Below, piece by piece: positions 1-9,798 of a DNA stretch of 64,000 nt. The stretch is from positions 1 through 64,000 of the forward strand of contig JAIYAM010000002.1 of assembly GCA_027489065.1 (NCBI GenBank). Reading direction: 5' to 3'. The notes under the pieces are model-generated. The model was not told where the DNA came from. It saw nothing but the letters and a program-made list of their open reading frames with translations, and did not search any database. This DNA comes from Erythrobacteraceae bacterium. GTDB taxonomy: Bacteria > Pseudomonadota > Alphaproteobacteria > Sphingomonadales > Sphingomonadaceae. Each line of letters opens with the position of its first letter. The first letter of the stretch is position 1. The translations under genes and the position numbers were made by a program.

Positions 1-777
1 AAGAAGTCGAGCCGCACCGCGGCCGAAGGTCTGGTCGGCGTGCTCGTCGAGGGCACCAAGGGCGTGGCTGTCGAGATCAACTCGGAAACCGACTTCGTCG
101 CCAAGAACGACCAGTTCCAGAGCTTCGTGCGCAACGCGACTGCCGTGGCGCTGTCGCTCGGCACCAACGATGTCGAAGCCCTGAAGGCGGCTGCCTATCC
201 TGAAGGCGGCACCGTCGCCGAGAAGCTGACCGACAACGTCGCCACCATCGGCGAGAACCAGCAGATCCGCCGCATCAAGCAGGTCGCCGTGACGCAGGGC
301 GCCGTGGTTCCCTACATCCACAACGCGGCGGCTGACGGCCTCGGCAAGATCGGCGTGCTCGTCGCGCTCGAGAGCGATGCGGATGCCGCGACCCTGACCG
401 CGCTCGGCAAGGACATCGCCCAGCACGCTGCGGCGATGTTCCCGCAGGCACTGGACGCCGACGGCCTCGACGCCGACGTGATCGAGCGCGAGCGCAAGAT
501 CGCCGCCGAAAAGGCTGCCGAAAGCGGCAAGCCCGCCGACGTGCAGGCGAAGATGGTCGAAGGCGCGGTGAAGAAGTTCGCCAAGGAAAACGCGCTCCTC
601 AGCCAGATCTTCGTCAAGGACGGCAAGGCGACTGTGGAAGAGTACATCGCCAAGGCCGCCAAGGACGCGGGCAAGTCGATCAAGCTGGTCGACTACGTGC
701 GCTTCCAGCTCGGCGAAGGCATCGAGAAGGAAGAAGTCGATTTCGCCGCGGAAGTGGCAGCGACCCTCAAGGGCTGA
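1..777 (+). CDS. tsf: Elongation factor Ts (5' end outside window)
   Basis: Guanine-nucleotide exchange factor that reloads EF-Tu during translation. The reading frame is open from base 1, and 258 residues are visible. Alphaproteobacterial EF-Ts is usually about 305-308 residues, so roughly the first 50, including the UBA-like N-terminal domain, lie outside. The EF-Tu-contacting motif TDFVAKN is at visible residues 30-36, followed by the two core subdomains. The first in-frame start codon, a GTG at base 40, is internal and is not the true start. pyrH and frr follow, as in the usual rpsB-tsf-pyrH-frr order, but a minus-strand gene is inserted between tsf and pyrH. A strong hairpin follows the stop codon. 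Confidence 0.97.
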   Translation, partial: KKSSRTAAEGLVGVLVEGTKGVAVEINSETDFVAKNDQFQSFVRNATAVALSLGTNDVEALKAAAYPEGGTVAEKLTDNVATIGENQQIRRIKQVAVTQGAVVPYIHNAAADGLGKIGVLVALESDADAATLTALGKDIAQHAAAMFPQALDADGLDADVIERERKIAAEKAAESGKPADVQAKMVEGAVKKFAKENALLSQIFVKDGKATVEEYIAKAAKDAGKSIKLVDYVRFQLGEGIEKEEVDFAAEVAATLKG

Positions 778-799
778 TCCTTCTTCTCCAGAATACCGG

Positions 800-838
800 T
801 ACGGCCGTCGCAGCTCAGCGCTGCGGCGGCCGTATTTC
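800..838 (+). terminator. Hairpin terminator after tsf
   Basis: A GC-rich stem (TACGGCCG...GCAG pairing with CTGC...CGGCCGTA) is followed by a short T stretch. It starts about 22 bases after the tsf stop codon. It overlaps the last codons and stop of the convergent phosphoesterase gene, so it may serve both strands. Confidence 0.7.
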
Positions 839-1656
839 TACGAGCCAGATTTCCGGGTGAGTGAACAGGCGGACCGGCAGAAGGCTGGTGCCGAGCCCAG
901 CGCCGGTCACCAGCACCTTGTCATGCTGGCGCGTCACTCCGCAGGCGTAAAGATTGCCGTAGTCCGACATCGTCGCAGGCGAGCCGCCCCATGGCCATGC
1001 GATCTGTCCGCAATGGGTATGCCCGGCAAGCACGAGGTCGACGTCGACTGGCACCTGCGGGAATATGTCGGGTAGTGGGTGAGGATGAGCCGCGCGCCCG
1101 GCTTGCCCGCCATCGCCGCGAAGGTAGCTGGCAGATCTTCGTGGCCGGTATAGGCATCGTCCACCCCGCCGATCACCAGCGGACCAACTTGCTTCGCCCG
1201 GTTTCGCAGCACCGTGATGTTGGGATAGGGTGCAAGCGCCATGGCCATCTTGCGCCAATCTGCCCAGTGGTCGTGGTTCCCCGGCACCATCACCACGCCA
1301 AGGGGGGCGATGAGATTGCCGAGCGGCGCGACGGCTTCAGCTGGCGTGTAAATGTACGAAGCAGTGCGTTTCTCGCTGATCAGGTCGCCCGCGATGGCGA
1401 TCAGATCGGGCTTCAGCGCGTTCACCTGCGCGACGATCCGCGCGAGCCTTTCGGGTGGCATGTCGGGGCCGGCAACATGAATGTCGGAGATCAGCGCGAT
1501 TGTCACAGGCTTGGCACTGGCAGGCATCGACCGGCTATCGACCGTCAGCCGCTCTACCACCGGCATGCGCATGGTGTCGTGCCATGCCTTGGCTACCCCT
1601 GCGCAGGCGATGATAAGCACTGCCAAGGCGATCTTGCGGATCATTGTCTTGGCCAT
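815..1656 (-). pseudogene. Metallophosphoesterase broken by a single-base frameshift
   Basis: Calcineurin-like metallophosphoesterase of the YkuE/membrane-anchored type. The N-terminal frame (1656 to about 1070) carries a signal/anchor segment at residues 8-24, the metal-binding start ALISDIH, then GDL and GNHDHW. It reads ILTHYP and then runs into unrelated sequence. The next frame resumes exactly there with DIFPQVPVDVDLVLAGHTH and CGQ, the last metal-binding motif, and continues to a stop at 815. A run of three G at 1070-1072, where four would restore the frame, marks the break. Either this is a recent pseudogene or the base call is wrong; every family motif is otherwise intact, which suggests a sequencing error or very recent loss. 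It lies between tsf and pyrH, on the opposite strand from both. Confidence 0.8.
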
Positions 1657-1740
1657 TTGCGCCGCTATCCTCTTGGCAGTTGGGTGACACCCCGATAAAG
1701 GCCCCCGCTAGCCAACTCCCGCCCGAAAGTCAGCCGCCCC

Positions 1741-2460
1741 ATGTCCTTCCCCACGATCAAGCGCGTCCTCCTGAAACTTTCGGGCGAAGTGCTGATGGGG
1801 AACCAGCAGTTCGGCATCGACCCCGAGTTCGTCGCCGAGCTCGCTTTGGAGGTGAAGGCGGCCAAGGAAACCGGGCTCGAAATCTGCCTCGTGATCGGCG
1901 GGGGCAACATCTTCCGCGGGATGGCGGGCGCCGCGAAGGGCATGGACCGTGCGCAGGCCGATTACATGGGCATGCTCGCGACCGTGATGAACGCGCTCGC
2001 CATGCAGAACGCGCTCGAACAGTGCGGCGTGCCGACCCGCGTGCAGTCCGCGATCGAGATGGACAAGGTGTGCGAGCCGGTGATCCGCCGCCGTGCCGAG
2101 CGCCATCTGGAGAAGGGTCGCGTGGTGATCTTCGCGGCCGGAGTCGGCGCGCCCTATTTCACCACCGACAGCGGCGCTGCCTTGCGGGCTGCGGAAATGA
2201 AGTGCGACGCGCTGCTCAAGGGCACCAGCGTCGACGGGGTCTATGACAGCGATCCCAAGCACAATCCGGACGCTGTGCGTTTCGATACCGTCACTTACGA
2301 CCGCGTGCTCGCGGACAATCTCAAGGTGATGGACGCCTCGGCCGTGGCCTTGTGCCGCGACAACAAGATCCCGATCGTGGTCTTTTCGATCCGCGAGAAG
2401 GGCAACCTTGCCCGCGTGCTCGCGGGCGGGGGCGTCCAGACAATTGTTCAAGACAGCTGA
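1741..2460 (+). CDS. pyrH: UMP kinase
   Basis: Phosphorylates UMP to UDP for pyrimidine nucleotide synthesis; a hexameric cytoplasmic enzyme of the amino-acid kinase fold. The 239 residues match family length. The phosphate-binding segment LLKLSGE is near residue 10, the glycine loop IGGGNIFRG is at 52-60, and the nucleotide-binding segment [12 protein letters not shown] is at 161-172. It starts at ATG 1741. frr follows after 20 bases, so the two are probably co-transcribed. Confidence 0.97.
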   Translation: MSFPTIKRVLLKLSGEVLMGNQQFGIDPEFVAELALEVKAAKETGLEICLVIGGGNIFRGMAGAAKGMDRAQADYMGMLATVMNALAMQNALEQCGVPTRVQSAIEMDKVCEPVIRRRAERHLEKGRVVIFAAGVGAPYFTTDSGAALRAAEMKCDALLKGTSVDGVYDSDPKHNPDAVRFDTVTYDRVLADNLKVMDASAVALCRDNKIPIVVFSIREKGNLARVLAGGGVQTIVQDS

Positions 2461-2480
2461 AACAAAGGGAAACCTCAGCC

Positions 2481-3038
2481 ATGCCGCAATATGACAAGGC
2501 CGATGTCGAGCGCCGGATGAAGGGCGCTGTCGAAGCACTCAAGAGCGATCTCCAGGGCCTGCGCACCGGCCGCGCCAACACCAGCCTGCTCGATCCGGTG
2601 GTGGTCGAGGTCTATGGCTCGATGATGCCGCTCAGCCAGGTCGCCACCGTCTCTGCGCCCGAGCCGCGCATGCTCAGCGTGCAGGTGTGGGACCGGTCGA
2701 ACATGACCGCGGTCGAGAAGGGCATCGCCCACGCGAACCTCGGCCTCAATCCGATCATCGACGGCCAGACCCTGCGCCTGCCGATCCCCGATCTGACGCA
2801 GGAGCGCCGCAAGGACCTCGCCAAGCTTGCCGACCAGTACGGCGAGAAGGGCAAGATCGCGATCCGCAACGTGCGCCGCGACGCGATGGAAAGCCTCAAG
2901 ACCGACGAGAAGAAGAAGGACATCTCCGAGGACGACCGCAAGCGCGCGGAGGACGAGGTCCAGAAGATGACCGACGCCCACGTCAAGGAAACCGACGAGG
3001 CGGTCGCCAAGAAGAAGCAGGAAATCCTGACGCAGTGA
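2481..3038 (+). CDS. frr: Ribosome recycling factor
   Basis: With EF-G it splits the post-termination ribosome. The protein has 185 residues, the standard length. It shows the family pattern of a long three-helix bundle with a short beta domain: GLRTGRANTSLLDPVVVEVYG near residue 28-48, and the basic segment DLTQERRKDLAK around residue 105-116. ATG 2481 was chosen because it gives the canonical N-terminus and is preceded by AAGGGA about 10 bases upstream; a longer frame begins inside pyrH. Confidence 0.97.
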   Translation: MPQYDKADVERRMKGAVEALKSDLQGLRTGRANTSLLDPVVVEVYGSMMPLSQVATVSAPEPRMLSVQVWDRSNMTAVEKGIAHANLGLNPIIDGQTLRLPIPDLTQERRKDLAKLADQYGEKGKIAIRNVRRDAMESLKTDEKKKDISEDDRKRAEDEVQKMTDAHVKETDEAVAKKKQEILTQ

Positions 3039-3046
3039 TCCATATC

Positions 3047-3137
3047 CCGTTCGGGCCGAGCTTGCCGAAGCCCTGTCTTTCTTTATCGCAAAGTTCCAAA
3101 GAGAAGTGCGGCCCTTCGACAAGCGCAGGGCGAACGG
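3047..3137. repeat. Inverted palindromic (REP-like) element between frr and uppS
   Basis: The left arm (3047-3075, beginning CCGTTCGGGCCGAGCTTG) and right arm (3111-3137, ending GCAGGGCGAACGG) are imperfect reverse complements. The intervening A/T-richer stretch also contains complementary TTCTTT and AAAGA blocks. From memory, similar CTTCGACAAGCTCAGG-type palindromes recur in sphingomonad intergenic regions. Its right arm runs to within three bases of the uppS start codon and so provides the gene's ribosome-binding region. Confidence 0.65.
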
Positions 3138-3140
3138 AAT

Positions 3141-3845
3141 ATGGGGAGCGGCTTGCAGCCTGAACGCGCCAGACATGTCGCCATCATCATGGATGGCAAT
3201 GGCCGCTGGGCCAAGAAGCGGGCGCTGCCGCGCGCGGTCGGCCATCAGCGCGGTGTCGAGGCGGTGCGGCGGCTGGTGCGCTCGCTTGCAGGCACCGGGC
3301 TCGAATGCCTGACGCTCTACGCCTTCTCCTCGGAGAACTGGAAGCGGCCGGATGAGGAGGTCGATGACCTGATGAACCTGATGCGGCGGTTCATCAAATC
3401 GGACCTCCCCGAGTTCATCGAAAACAAGGTCAAGCTCAAGATCATCGGCGACTGGCAGAGCCTCGCGCCCGATATCGTCGCGATGCTCGAGGACGCGCTG
3501 GCGCAGACCGCGGACGGCACGCAGACGCTCGCCGTGGCGCTCAACTATGGCGGCCAGCACGAGATCGCGCGCGCGGCGGCCAAGGCGGCGGCGCAAGCAG
3601 CGGCAGATGGAGGCGAGATCAGCATCGAGACCATCGCCGCGCATCTCGACACCGCCGACCTGCCGCCGCTCGACCTGCTGATCCGCACCAGCGGCGAGGT
3701 CCGCCTGTCGAACTTCCTGCTGTGGCAGGCGGCCTATGCCGAGATGCTGTTCGTGGACACGCTGTGGCCCGATTTCGAGCCTGCGCATCTGGCCCGGGCG
3801 CTCGATGACTTTGCGCGCAGGGAGCGGCGTTATGGCGGACGGTAA
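3141..3845 (+). CDS. uppS: Undecaprenyl diphosphate synthase (cis-prenyltransferase)
   Basis: Builds the C55 undecaprenyl diphosphate carrier used for peptidoglycan and polysaccharide synthesis. The 234 residues fit the family. The catalytic motif IMDGNGRW is at residues 16-23 (Asp18), YAFSSENW lies around residue 61, and the C-terminal pair RTSGEVRLSNFLLWQ and the YAEMLFVDTLWPDF segment are intact. The start is ATG 3141, immediately after a palindromic repeat. The next gene, cdsA, begins inside this one (14-base overlap), implying translational coupling. Confidence 0.96.
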   Translation: MGSGLQPERARHVAIIMDGNGRWAKKRALPRAVGHQRGVEAVRRLVRSLAGTGLECLTLYAFSSENWKRPDEEVDDLMNLMRRFIKSDLPEFIENKVKLKIIGDWQSLAPDIVAMLEDALAQTADGTQTLAVALNYGGQHEIARAAAKAAAQAAADGGEISIETIAAHLDTADLPPLDLLIRTSGEVRLSNFLLWQAAYAEMLFVDTLWPDFEPAHLARALDDFARRERRYGGR

Positions 3846-4596
3846 CGCGCGGGTGCGCGATACGAAGGCGGGCATTTCGGACCTGCCGGTGCGTTTTGCT
3901 TCGGCGATCGTCATGCTGGTTCTGGCGGGCGGGGCGCTGTGGCTGGGCGGCTGGTTCTGGACCGGCTTCGTGGCTCTGCTTGCGCTGGGCATCCTGTGGG
4001 AGTGGAACCGGCTGATCGGCGGCTTCGGCATGGAGGGTCTGGCAGAGACGCTGTGGTTCTTCGGCGGGGTCATCTACATTGGCGGCGCGGCAACCGCGAT
4101 GCTGACGGTGCGCAACGGCACGCAGGTGCTCCCCCTCGATCCCGAAAGCTCCGGCTACGGGCCGCTCGAGGTGCTGGTCGTGTTCATCCTGCCGATCATC
4201 GCTGTCGATGTGGGCGCCTATTTCGCAGGCCGCGCCATCGGCGGGCCGAAGATCGCGCCGCGGATCAGCCCGGCCAAGACCTGGGCGGGGCTCGGCGGCG
4301 GGGCGATCCTTGCCGCGCTGGTCGGCGTCGGGGTCGAGCTTACCGATTTCGGCCCGGCGGCCTATCCCGGCACCAGCCCGCTCGCGCTCGGCATGGCAGT
4401 GCTGACCGGCGTGATGATCGCGGTGATCGCGCAAGGCGGCGATTTCTTTGAAAGCTGGATGAAGCGGCGCGCGGGCGTGAAGGACTCCGGCCATCTCATT
4501 CCGGGACATGGCGGTGTTTTCGACCGGCTCGACGGCTTCCTCGCGGTGTTCTTCGTGCTGTTTGTCATTGCCACCTTGCCTACTTTGCTGGGATGA
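3832..4596 (+). CDS. cdsA: Phosphatidate cytidylyltransferase (CDP-diglyceride synthase)
   Basis: Converts phosphatidic acid and CTP to CDP-diacylglycerol, the branch point of phospholipid synthesis, in the inner membrane. It has 254 residues and about seven hydrophobic segments. The CdsA signature is complete near the C-terminus (KDSGHLIPGHGGVFDRLD), preceded by DVGAYFAGR and SPAKTWAG. ATG 3832 was chosen because it gives MADGN... directly before the first membrane segment; it overlaps the uppS end by 14 bases. pgsA at 31.1 kb uses its product. Confidence 0.96.
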   Translation: MADGNARVRDTKAGISDLPVRFASAIVMLVLAGGALWLGGWFWTGFVALLALGILWEWNRLIGGFGMEGLAETLWFFGGVIYIGGAATAMLTVRNGTQVLPLDPESSGYGPLEVLVVFILPIIAVDVGAYFAGRAIGGPKIAPRISPAKTWAGLGGGAILAALVGVGVELTDFGPAAYPGTSPLALGMAVLTGVMIAVIAQGGDFFESWMKRRAGVKDSGHLIPGHGGVFDRLDGFLAVFFVLFVIATLPTLLG

Positions 4597-4603
4597 TGCC
4601 GCG

Positions 4604-5770
4604 ATGACCCGCACGCTTACCCTGCTCGGCGCCACCGGCTCGATCGGCGCCTCGACCCTCGATCTGGTGCGGCGCAATCGCGGCGACTGGCAGGTCGAGG
4701 CCCTGACCGCGCAGTGCAGCGCGGCGGAACTGGCGGCGCTCGCCATCGAATTCGGGGCCAAGCTGGCGGTGGTGGGCGACGAGTCCTGCCTGCCCGAACT
4801 GCGCGACGCGCTGGGCTCCAGCGGGATCGAGGCTGCGGGCGGACGGCAGGCGCTGGTCGATGCGGCGGCGCGGCCCGTGGACATGACGGTCGCCGCGATC
4901 GTCGGCTGCGCGGGCCTCGCGCCGGTCATGGCGGCGGTGACACGCGGCGGCACTATCGCGCTCGCCAACAAGGAAGCGCTGGTCTCGGCCGGCGAAGTGC
5001 TGATGCAGGCGGTGGCGCAGCACGGCGCGACGCTGCTGCCCACCGATTCCGAACACAACGCGATCTTCCAGTGCCTCAATGGCAATCGCATCGAGGATGT
5101 GGCGAAGATCACGCTTACCGCCAGCGGCGGGCCCTTGCGCACCTGGTCGGCCGAGCAGCTTCGCGAGGCGACCCCGGCCGAGGCCGTCGCCCATCCCAAC
5201 TGGTCGATGGGTGCCAAGATCAGCGTCGACAGCGCCACGATGATGAACAAGGGCCTCGAATATATCGAGGCCTATCACCTCTTCCCCGTCGGGCTCGACA
5301 AGCTCGGGATCGTCATCCACCCGCAGAGCGTGGTGCATTCGATGGTCGAGTTCCGCGACCGTTCGACGCTGGCGCAGCTCGGGCCTTCGGACATGCGCGT
5401 GCCGATCGCTTCGTGCCTCGCCTGGCCGCAGCGCATGGAAACCCCGCTTCAGGCCCTCGATCTTGCCGCGATTGGCGAGCTCACCTTCCACGCGCCCGAC
5501 GAGGAGCGTTTCCCCGCGACGCGTCTGGCGCGCGAGGCGATCCGGGCGGGGGGCAGCGCGCCGGCGATCCTCAACGCGGCGAACGAGGTCGCAGTCGCAG
5601 CCTTCCTCGCCGGTCACATCCCGTTCACCCGCATCGCCGCATTGGTCGAGGAAACCCTCGCGCGCAGCAATGATGCCCCGCGCCCGGCGAGCCTCGATGA
5701 GGTGCTCGCCGTCGATCAATCGGCTCGCAGGCATGCCCAAAGCCTGCTGGAGACCACGGCCCTTGTTTGA
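4604..5770 (+). CDS. dxr: 1-deoxy-D-xylulose 5-phosphate reductoisomerase
   Basis: Second step of the MEP isoprenoid pathway: rearranges and reduces DXP to MEP with NADPH. The 388 residues match the family. The NADPH-binding motif LLGATGSIGAST begins at residue 5, followed by ANKEALV and the metal/substrate segment PTDSEHNAIFQ in the middle; SVDSATMMNKGLE follows. ATG 4604 is 7 bases after the cdsA stop. Feeding isoprenoid units into uppS from the same operon makes functional sense. Confidence 0.97.
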   Translation: MTRTLTLLGATGSIGASTLDLVRRNRGDWQVEALTAQCSAAELAALAIEFGAKLAVVGDESCLPELRDALGSSGIEAAGGRQALVDAAARPVDMTVAAIVGCAGLAPVMAAVTRGGTIALANKEALVSAGEVLMQAVAQHGATLLPTDSEHNAIFQCLNGNRIEDVAKITLTASGGPLRTWSAEQLREATPAEAVAHPNWSMGAKISVDSATMMNKGLEYIEAYHLFPVGLDKLGIVIHPQSVVHSMVEFRDRSTLAQLGPSDMRVPIASCLAWPQRMETPLQALDLAAIGELTFHAPDEERFPATRLAREAIRAGGSAPAILNAANEVAVAAFLAGHIPFTRIAALVEETLARSNDAPRPASLDEVLAVDQSARRHAQSLLETTALV

Positions 5771-6884
5771 AAGCCCTCCTTTCTGGATGTACGTGATCGG
5801 CTTCGTGCTGTTGCTCGGGCCGCTCGTCACCCTGCATGAGCTCGGCCACCTGCTGGTCGGACGCTTCTTCGGCGTGAAGGCCGACGCTTTCTCGGTCGGT
5901 TTCGGCAAGGAATTGGCAGGTTTCACCGATCGCCAGGGCACCCGCTGGAAGCTCTCCGCGCTGCCGCTGGGCGGCTATGTCCAGTTCAAGGGCGACATGA
6001 ACCCGGCCTCCGTGCCCGATCCGAACGCTCCGGCAGAGGAGGGCAGCTTCCAGCACGCCGCCTTGTGGAAGCGCGCGCTGATCGTCGCGGCGGGGCCGGT
6101 TACGAACCTGCTCCTCGCAATCGCGATCTTTGCCGCCTTCTTCGTCGCCATCGGCAAGCCGGTGATCGTCGGCGAGGAGGATTCGCGCACCATCGGCGCT
6201 TTTTCGGAAGGGAGCGTCGCCCAGGCCGCAGGAATGCGCGTGGGCGATCTCGTGGTCGCGATCGACGGGCAGCCGGTTCGCGACTTCACCGAGATGAAGA
6301 CGAAGGTCGCCTTCCATCCCGAAACGCGCATGGTGTTCACCGTCGAGCGCGGCGGGCAGAAGCTCGACCTGCCGCTCACCACCGCACGCATCGAGCGGAC
6401 CGACAGCTTCGGCAATGTCAGCGCCGAGGGCCTCGTCGGCATCGCGCCCGCTGGCGGGAAGTACGAGATCCAGAAGGTCGGCGCGTTCGAGGCGATCCCG
6501 CTCGCCGTCAAACAGAGCTGGGATTTCACGGGGTTGATGGTCACCGGCATCAAGCAGATCGTCTCGGGCGAGCGTTCGGTGAAGGAGCTGGGTGGGCCGC
6601 TCAAGATCGCCAAATACTCGGGCGAGCAGATGAGCATGGGTGCGGCGGCCTTCATCCATTTCGCCGCGCTCATTTCGCTTAACTTGGCATTCATCAACTT
6701 CTTGCCAATCCCCGCGCTCGATGGCGGGCACCTGATGTTCTATCTGGCCGAGGCGATCCGCCGCAAGCCGGTCGGACCGCAGGCGACCGAGTGGGCCTAT
6801 CGCACCGGCATTGTGCTGGTGCTGATGCTGATGGCGGTGGTGACGGTGAATGACATTATTGCGCTGCCCGTGTTCGGAAGCTGA
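5763..6884 (+). CDS. rseP: RIP metalloprotease RseP (site-2 protease)
   Basis: Inner-membrane zinc protease that cleaves anti-sigma factors and leftover signal peptides within the membrane. It has 373 residues from the TTG start. The zinc motif HELGH is at residues 25-29 in the first membrane helix, a PDZ domain occupies about residues 125-210, and the second catalytic region NFLPIPALDGGH is near the C-terminus. TTG 5763 is preferred because it gives the usual short N-terminus before the first helix and has GGAG about 10 bases upstream. ATG 5787 would leave only 17 residues before HELGH. The start overlaps the dxr stop by 8 bases. Confidence 0.94.
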   Translation: MFESPPFWMYVIGFVLLLGPLVTLHELGHLLVGRFFGVKADAFSVGFGKELAGFTDRQGTRWKLSALPLGGYVQFKGDMNPASVPDPNAPAEEGSFQHAALWKRALIVAAGPVTNLLLAIAIFAAFFVAIGKPVIVGEEDSRTIGAFSEGSVAQAAGMRVGDLVVAIDGQPVRDFTEMKTKVAFHPETRMVFTVERGGQKLDLPLTTARIERTDSFGNVSAEGLVGIAPAGGKYEIQKVGAFEAIPLAVKQSWDFTGLMVTGIKQIVSGERSVKELGGPLKIAKYSGEQMSMGAAAFIHFAALISLNLAFINFLPIPALDGGHLMFYLAEAIRRKPVGPQATEWAYRTGIVLVLMLMAVVTVNDIIALPVFGS

Positions 6885-7047
6885 TCGCGGCGCAGTGGAA
6901 ACGGGCGGGCATCGGGGCGCTCGCGGCTTGATTGCGCGGGACACATCGGGCAGAGGCGTGCGACCGGGGTCGAGGCAGGCTGCATGGCACGCGGTGCGGA
7001 CCACAGTGGCCCGTGACGCACAGGGTTGAGAACGGGATTTTAGCTGC

Positions 7048-9798
7048 ATGAACCGAATGAGCGAGACGGGCACAGCGCCGGTGAACTTGAGCCGACACGC
7101 CCATCGCCGGCCTGCCCATCGCCGGACCGTGCGTCTTGCGAGCCTGCTGTGCTGCGGCTCGGTGCTCGCCGGCATGCCTGCGATGCTTGCCGCGCAAGAG
7201 GCAGTCCAGCCCGCGCCGGCTGCCCAGGCTCCGGATGCGCCCGCCCCGCAGGCCGCGCCGCGCAGTAACACCATCCGTTCGATCAGCGTCGTCGGGGCCG
7301 AGCGTCTCGAGCCGACCACGATCCTCAGCTACATCCGCCTGCGCGTCGGCCAGGAATACACCTCGTCCGGGGCGGACGAGGCGCTCAAGGACCTCGGTGC
7401 GACCGAGCTCTTTGCCAACTTCTCGATCCGCAATGACGGCGGCAACGTGGTCATCACCGTGACCGAGAACCCGGTGATCAACCGCATCGTTCTGGAGGGC
7501 AACAAGCGCCTCAAGAACGACAAGATCATTCCCGAGATCAAGCTTGCCCCGCGGCAGATCTTCACCCGCTCCAAGGTCCGCGCGGACGTTTCGCGGATCA
7601 TCGAGCTCTACAAGCGCCAGGGCCGCTTTGCCGCGCAGGTCGAGCCCAAGATGGTGCAGCTGCCGCAGAACCGCGTCGACATCGTCTTCGAGATCACCGA
7701 AGGGCCCAAGTCCAAGGTCCGCCAGATCAACATCCTCGGCAACGAGAAGTTCTCCGACGGAGAGCTGCGCGGCGAGATGGTGACCAAGCAGTCGCGCCTC
7801 ACGAGCTTCTTCAGCTCGAACACCAGCTACGATCCGGACCGCCTGGCCTTCGACCAGCAGAAGCTGCGCCAGTATTACCTGACACAAGGTTATGCCGACT
7901 TCCGCGTCGTCTCGGCAGTGGCCGAACTGACCCCGGACCAACGCGACTTCATCATCACCTACGTCGTCGAGGAAGGCGAGCGCTACAACTTCGGCGAAGT
8001 GAAGGTCGACAGCCAGCTGCGCGACTTCGACAGTGATGCGATGAGCAAGAACCTTCCGATGAAGGATGGCGACTTCTACAACGCCAAGACCGTCGAGGAC
8101 ACGGTCGAGCAGCTCACCGAGCTCGCGGGCCGCTTCGGCTACGCCTTCGCCGACGTGCAGCCGCGCTTCAAGCGCGATCCCGAAACCCTCAAGATGAACG
8201 TGACCTTCGTGCTGCGCGAGGCGCCGCGCGTCTATGTCGAGCGGGTCGACATTAACGGGAACACGCTCACTCAGGACAAGGTCGTCCGCCGCGAGTTCCG
8301 CCTTGCCGAGGGCGACGCCTTCAACAGCCTCGCTGTGCAGCGCACCAATGCGCGCGTCAATTCGCTGGCCTTCTTCCAGGAGAACTTCGAGGTCAAGCAG
8401 TCCGAGGGCAGCGCACCGGACCGCATCATCCTCGAAGCCAACGTGGAGGAACGGCCCACCGGCGAGTTGCAGTTCTCGGCCGGCTTCTCGTCGATCGAGC
8501 AGTTCATTCTTGCAGGCTCCATCCGCCAGCGCAATTTCCGCGGGCGCGGGCAAACGGTCGGCCTTTCGGTCAACTACTCGCAGTTCTCGCGCTCGGCGCA
8601 GGTGAGCTTCTCGGACCCTTACATCTTCGATCGCAACATCTCCGGCGGGATCGACATCTACCGGCGCGACTTCAACAGCTTCGGATTCCTCGGAAACCAG
8701 CGCAACACGACCTTCGAGCAGGCCACCACCGGCTTCTCGATGCGCGCGGGCGTTCCGCTGACCGAGTACATGTCGCTGATCGGCAGCTACACGCTCAACT
8801 ACGACGACGTGACGCTCGATCGGACGCTGTTCTTCTCGGACGTGGATGGCGACGGGACGTCCGAGTGCGACCCGCTGCTGGCCGGGCGCTTCCTGTGCGA
8901 TACGATCGGCCAGCGGTTGAGCTCGATCGTCGGTCTCAGCCTCAACTACAACTCGCTGAATTCGCGCATCCGTCCCTCGCGCGGCAAGACCGTATCGCTG
9001 AGCGGCGAATTCGCCGGCCTCGGCGGCGATGTGCGCTATATCCGCTTCCGCGGGCGTGCCCAGCAGTTCTGGAATGTCGGGAACTCCGGCTTCATCTTCT
9101 CGGTGCTGGCCGAGGGCGGCACGATCATTCCGCTCAAGGAACGCCCGGGTGCCGGCGTGGACGACGTGTTCCTCAACGACCGCTTCTTCCTCGGCGAGCC
9201 GCAGTTCCGCGGCTTTGCGATCCGCGGCGTGGGTCCGCGCATTCTCACGCAGTTCTCGCTGCTTGATCCGGCCACCAACCTCCCGCGGGTCGATGCCGGC
9301 GGCAACATCCTATACGACACCCAGCGGCGGCGGGGGCAGGTGCGCGATGACGCCATCGGCGGGCGCAACTACTATCTCGGTCGCGCCGAGCTCGAGATTC
9401 CGCTCGGCAGCGGCGCGCGCGAGCTGGGCCTCAGGCCTTCGATCTGGGCCGACGTCGGCGCGCTGTGGGGCGTCGAGGCGCCGACCCTCACGGTCAATCC
9501 GGCGGGCAACCAGCTGCGCAACGCGCAGGGGCAGCTGCTCTTCACGACGCCCGGCGGCACCCAGACCGTCGAACCGACCCAGCCCGACGGCACGCCCAAC
9601 AGGCGCGTGATCGCCGACGGCACCAACTTCCGTGAACTCTTCCTCGGGGACTCGCCGAGCCCGCGTGTCACTGCCGGGATCGGGGTCAACTGGAACTCGC
9701 CCTTCGGACCGTTCCGCATCGACTTCGCCCAGACCATTCGCAAGGTCGAAGGCGATGACGAGCGGCGCTTCACTTTCAATGTAGGAACGCAATTCTGA
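7048..9798 (+). CDS. bamA: Outer membrane protein assembly factor BamA
   Basis: Central pore protein of the BAM complex that inserts beta-barrel proteins into the outer membrane. The 916-residue precursor has a long, arginine-rich N-region, a hydrophobic signal core around residues 30-50 and a Pro/Ala/Gln linker, then five POTRA repeats (about 75-430) and a C-terminal 16-strand barrel. The barrel ends in the expected aromatic pattern, with the final residue Phe. The conserved barrel motif FxIRGVGPR-like segment (GFAIRGVGPR) is present. ATG 7048 follows a 163-base gap after rseP that may hold its own promoter. The stop overlaps the next start (TGATG). Confidence 0.96.
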   Translation: MNRMSETGTAPVNLSRHAHRRPAHRRTVRLASLLCCGSVLAGMPAMLAAQEAVQPAPAAQAPDAPAPQAAPRSNTIRSISVVGAERLEPTTILSYIRLRVGQEYTSSGADEALKDLGATELFANFSIRNDGGNVVITVTENPVINRIVLEGNKRLKNDKIIPEIKLAPRQIFTRSKVRADVSRIIELYKRQGRFAAQVEPKMVQLPQNRVDIVFEITEGPKSKVRQINILGNEKFSDGELRGEMVTKQSRLTSFFSSNTSYDPDRLAFDQQKLRQYYLTQGYADFRVVSAVAELTPDQRDFIITYVVEEGERYNFGEVKVDSQLRDFDSDAMSKNLPMKDGDFYNAKTVEDTVEQLTELAGRFGYAFADVQPRFKRDPETLKMNVTFVLREAPRVYVERVDINGNTLTQDKVVRREFRLAEGDAFNSLAVQRTNARVNSLAFFQENFEVKQSEGSAPDRIILEANVEERPTGELQFSAGFSSIEQFILAGSIRQRNFRGRGQTVGLSVNYSQFSRSAQVSFSDPYIFDRNISGGIDIYRRDFNSFGFLGNQRNTTFEQATTGFSMRAGVPLTEYMSLIGSYTLNYDDVTLDRTLFFSDVDGDGTSECDPLLAGRFLCDTIGQRLSSIVGLSLNYNSLNSRIRPSRGKTVSLSGEFAGLGGDVRYIRFRGRAQQFWNVGNSGFIFSVLAEGGTIIPLKERPGAGVDDVFLNDRFFLGEPQFRGFAIRGVGPRILTQFSLLDPATNLPRVDAGGNILYDTQRRRGQVRDDAIGGRNYYLGRAELEIPLGSGARELGLRPSIWADVGALWGVEAPTLTVNPAGNQLRNAQGQLLFTTPGGTQTVEPTQPDGTPNRRVIADGTNFRELFLGDSPSPRVTAGIGVNWNSPFGPFRIDFAQTIRKVEGDDERRFTFNVGTQF

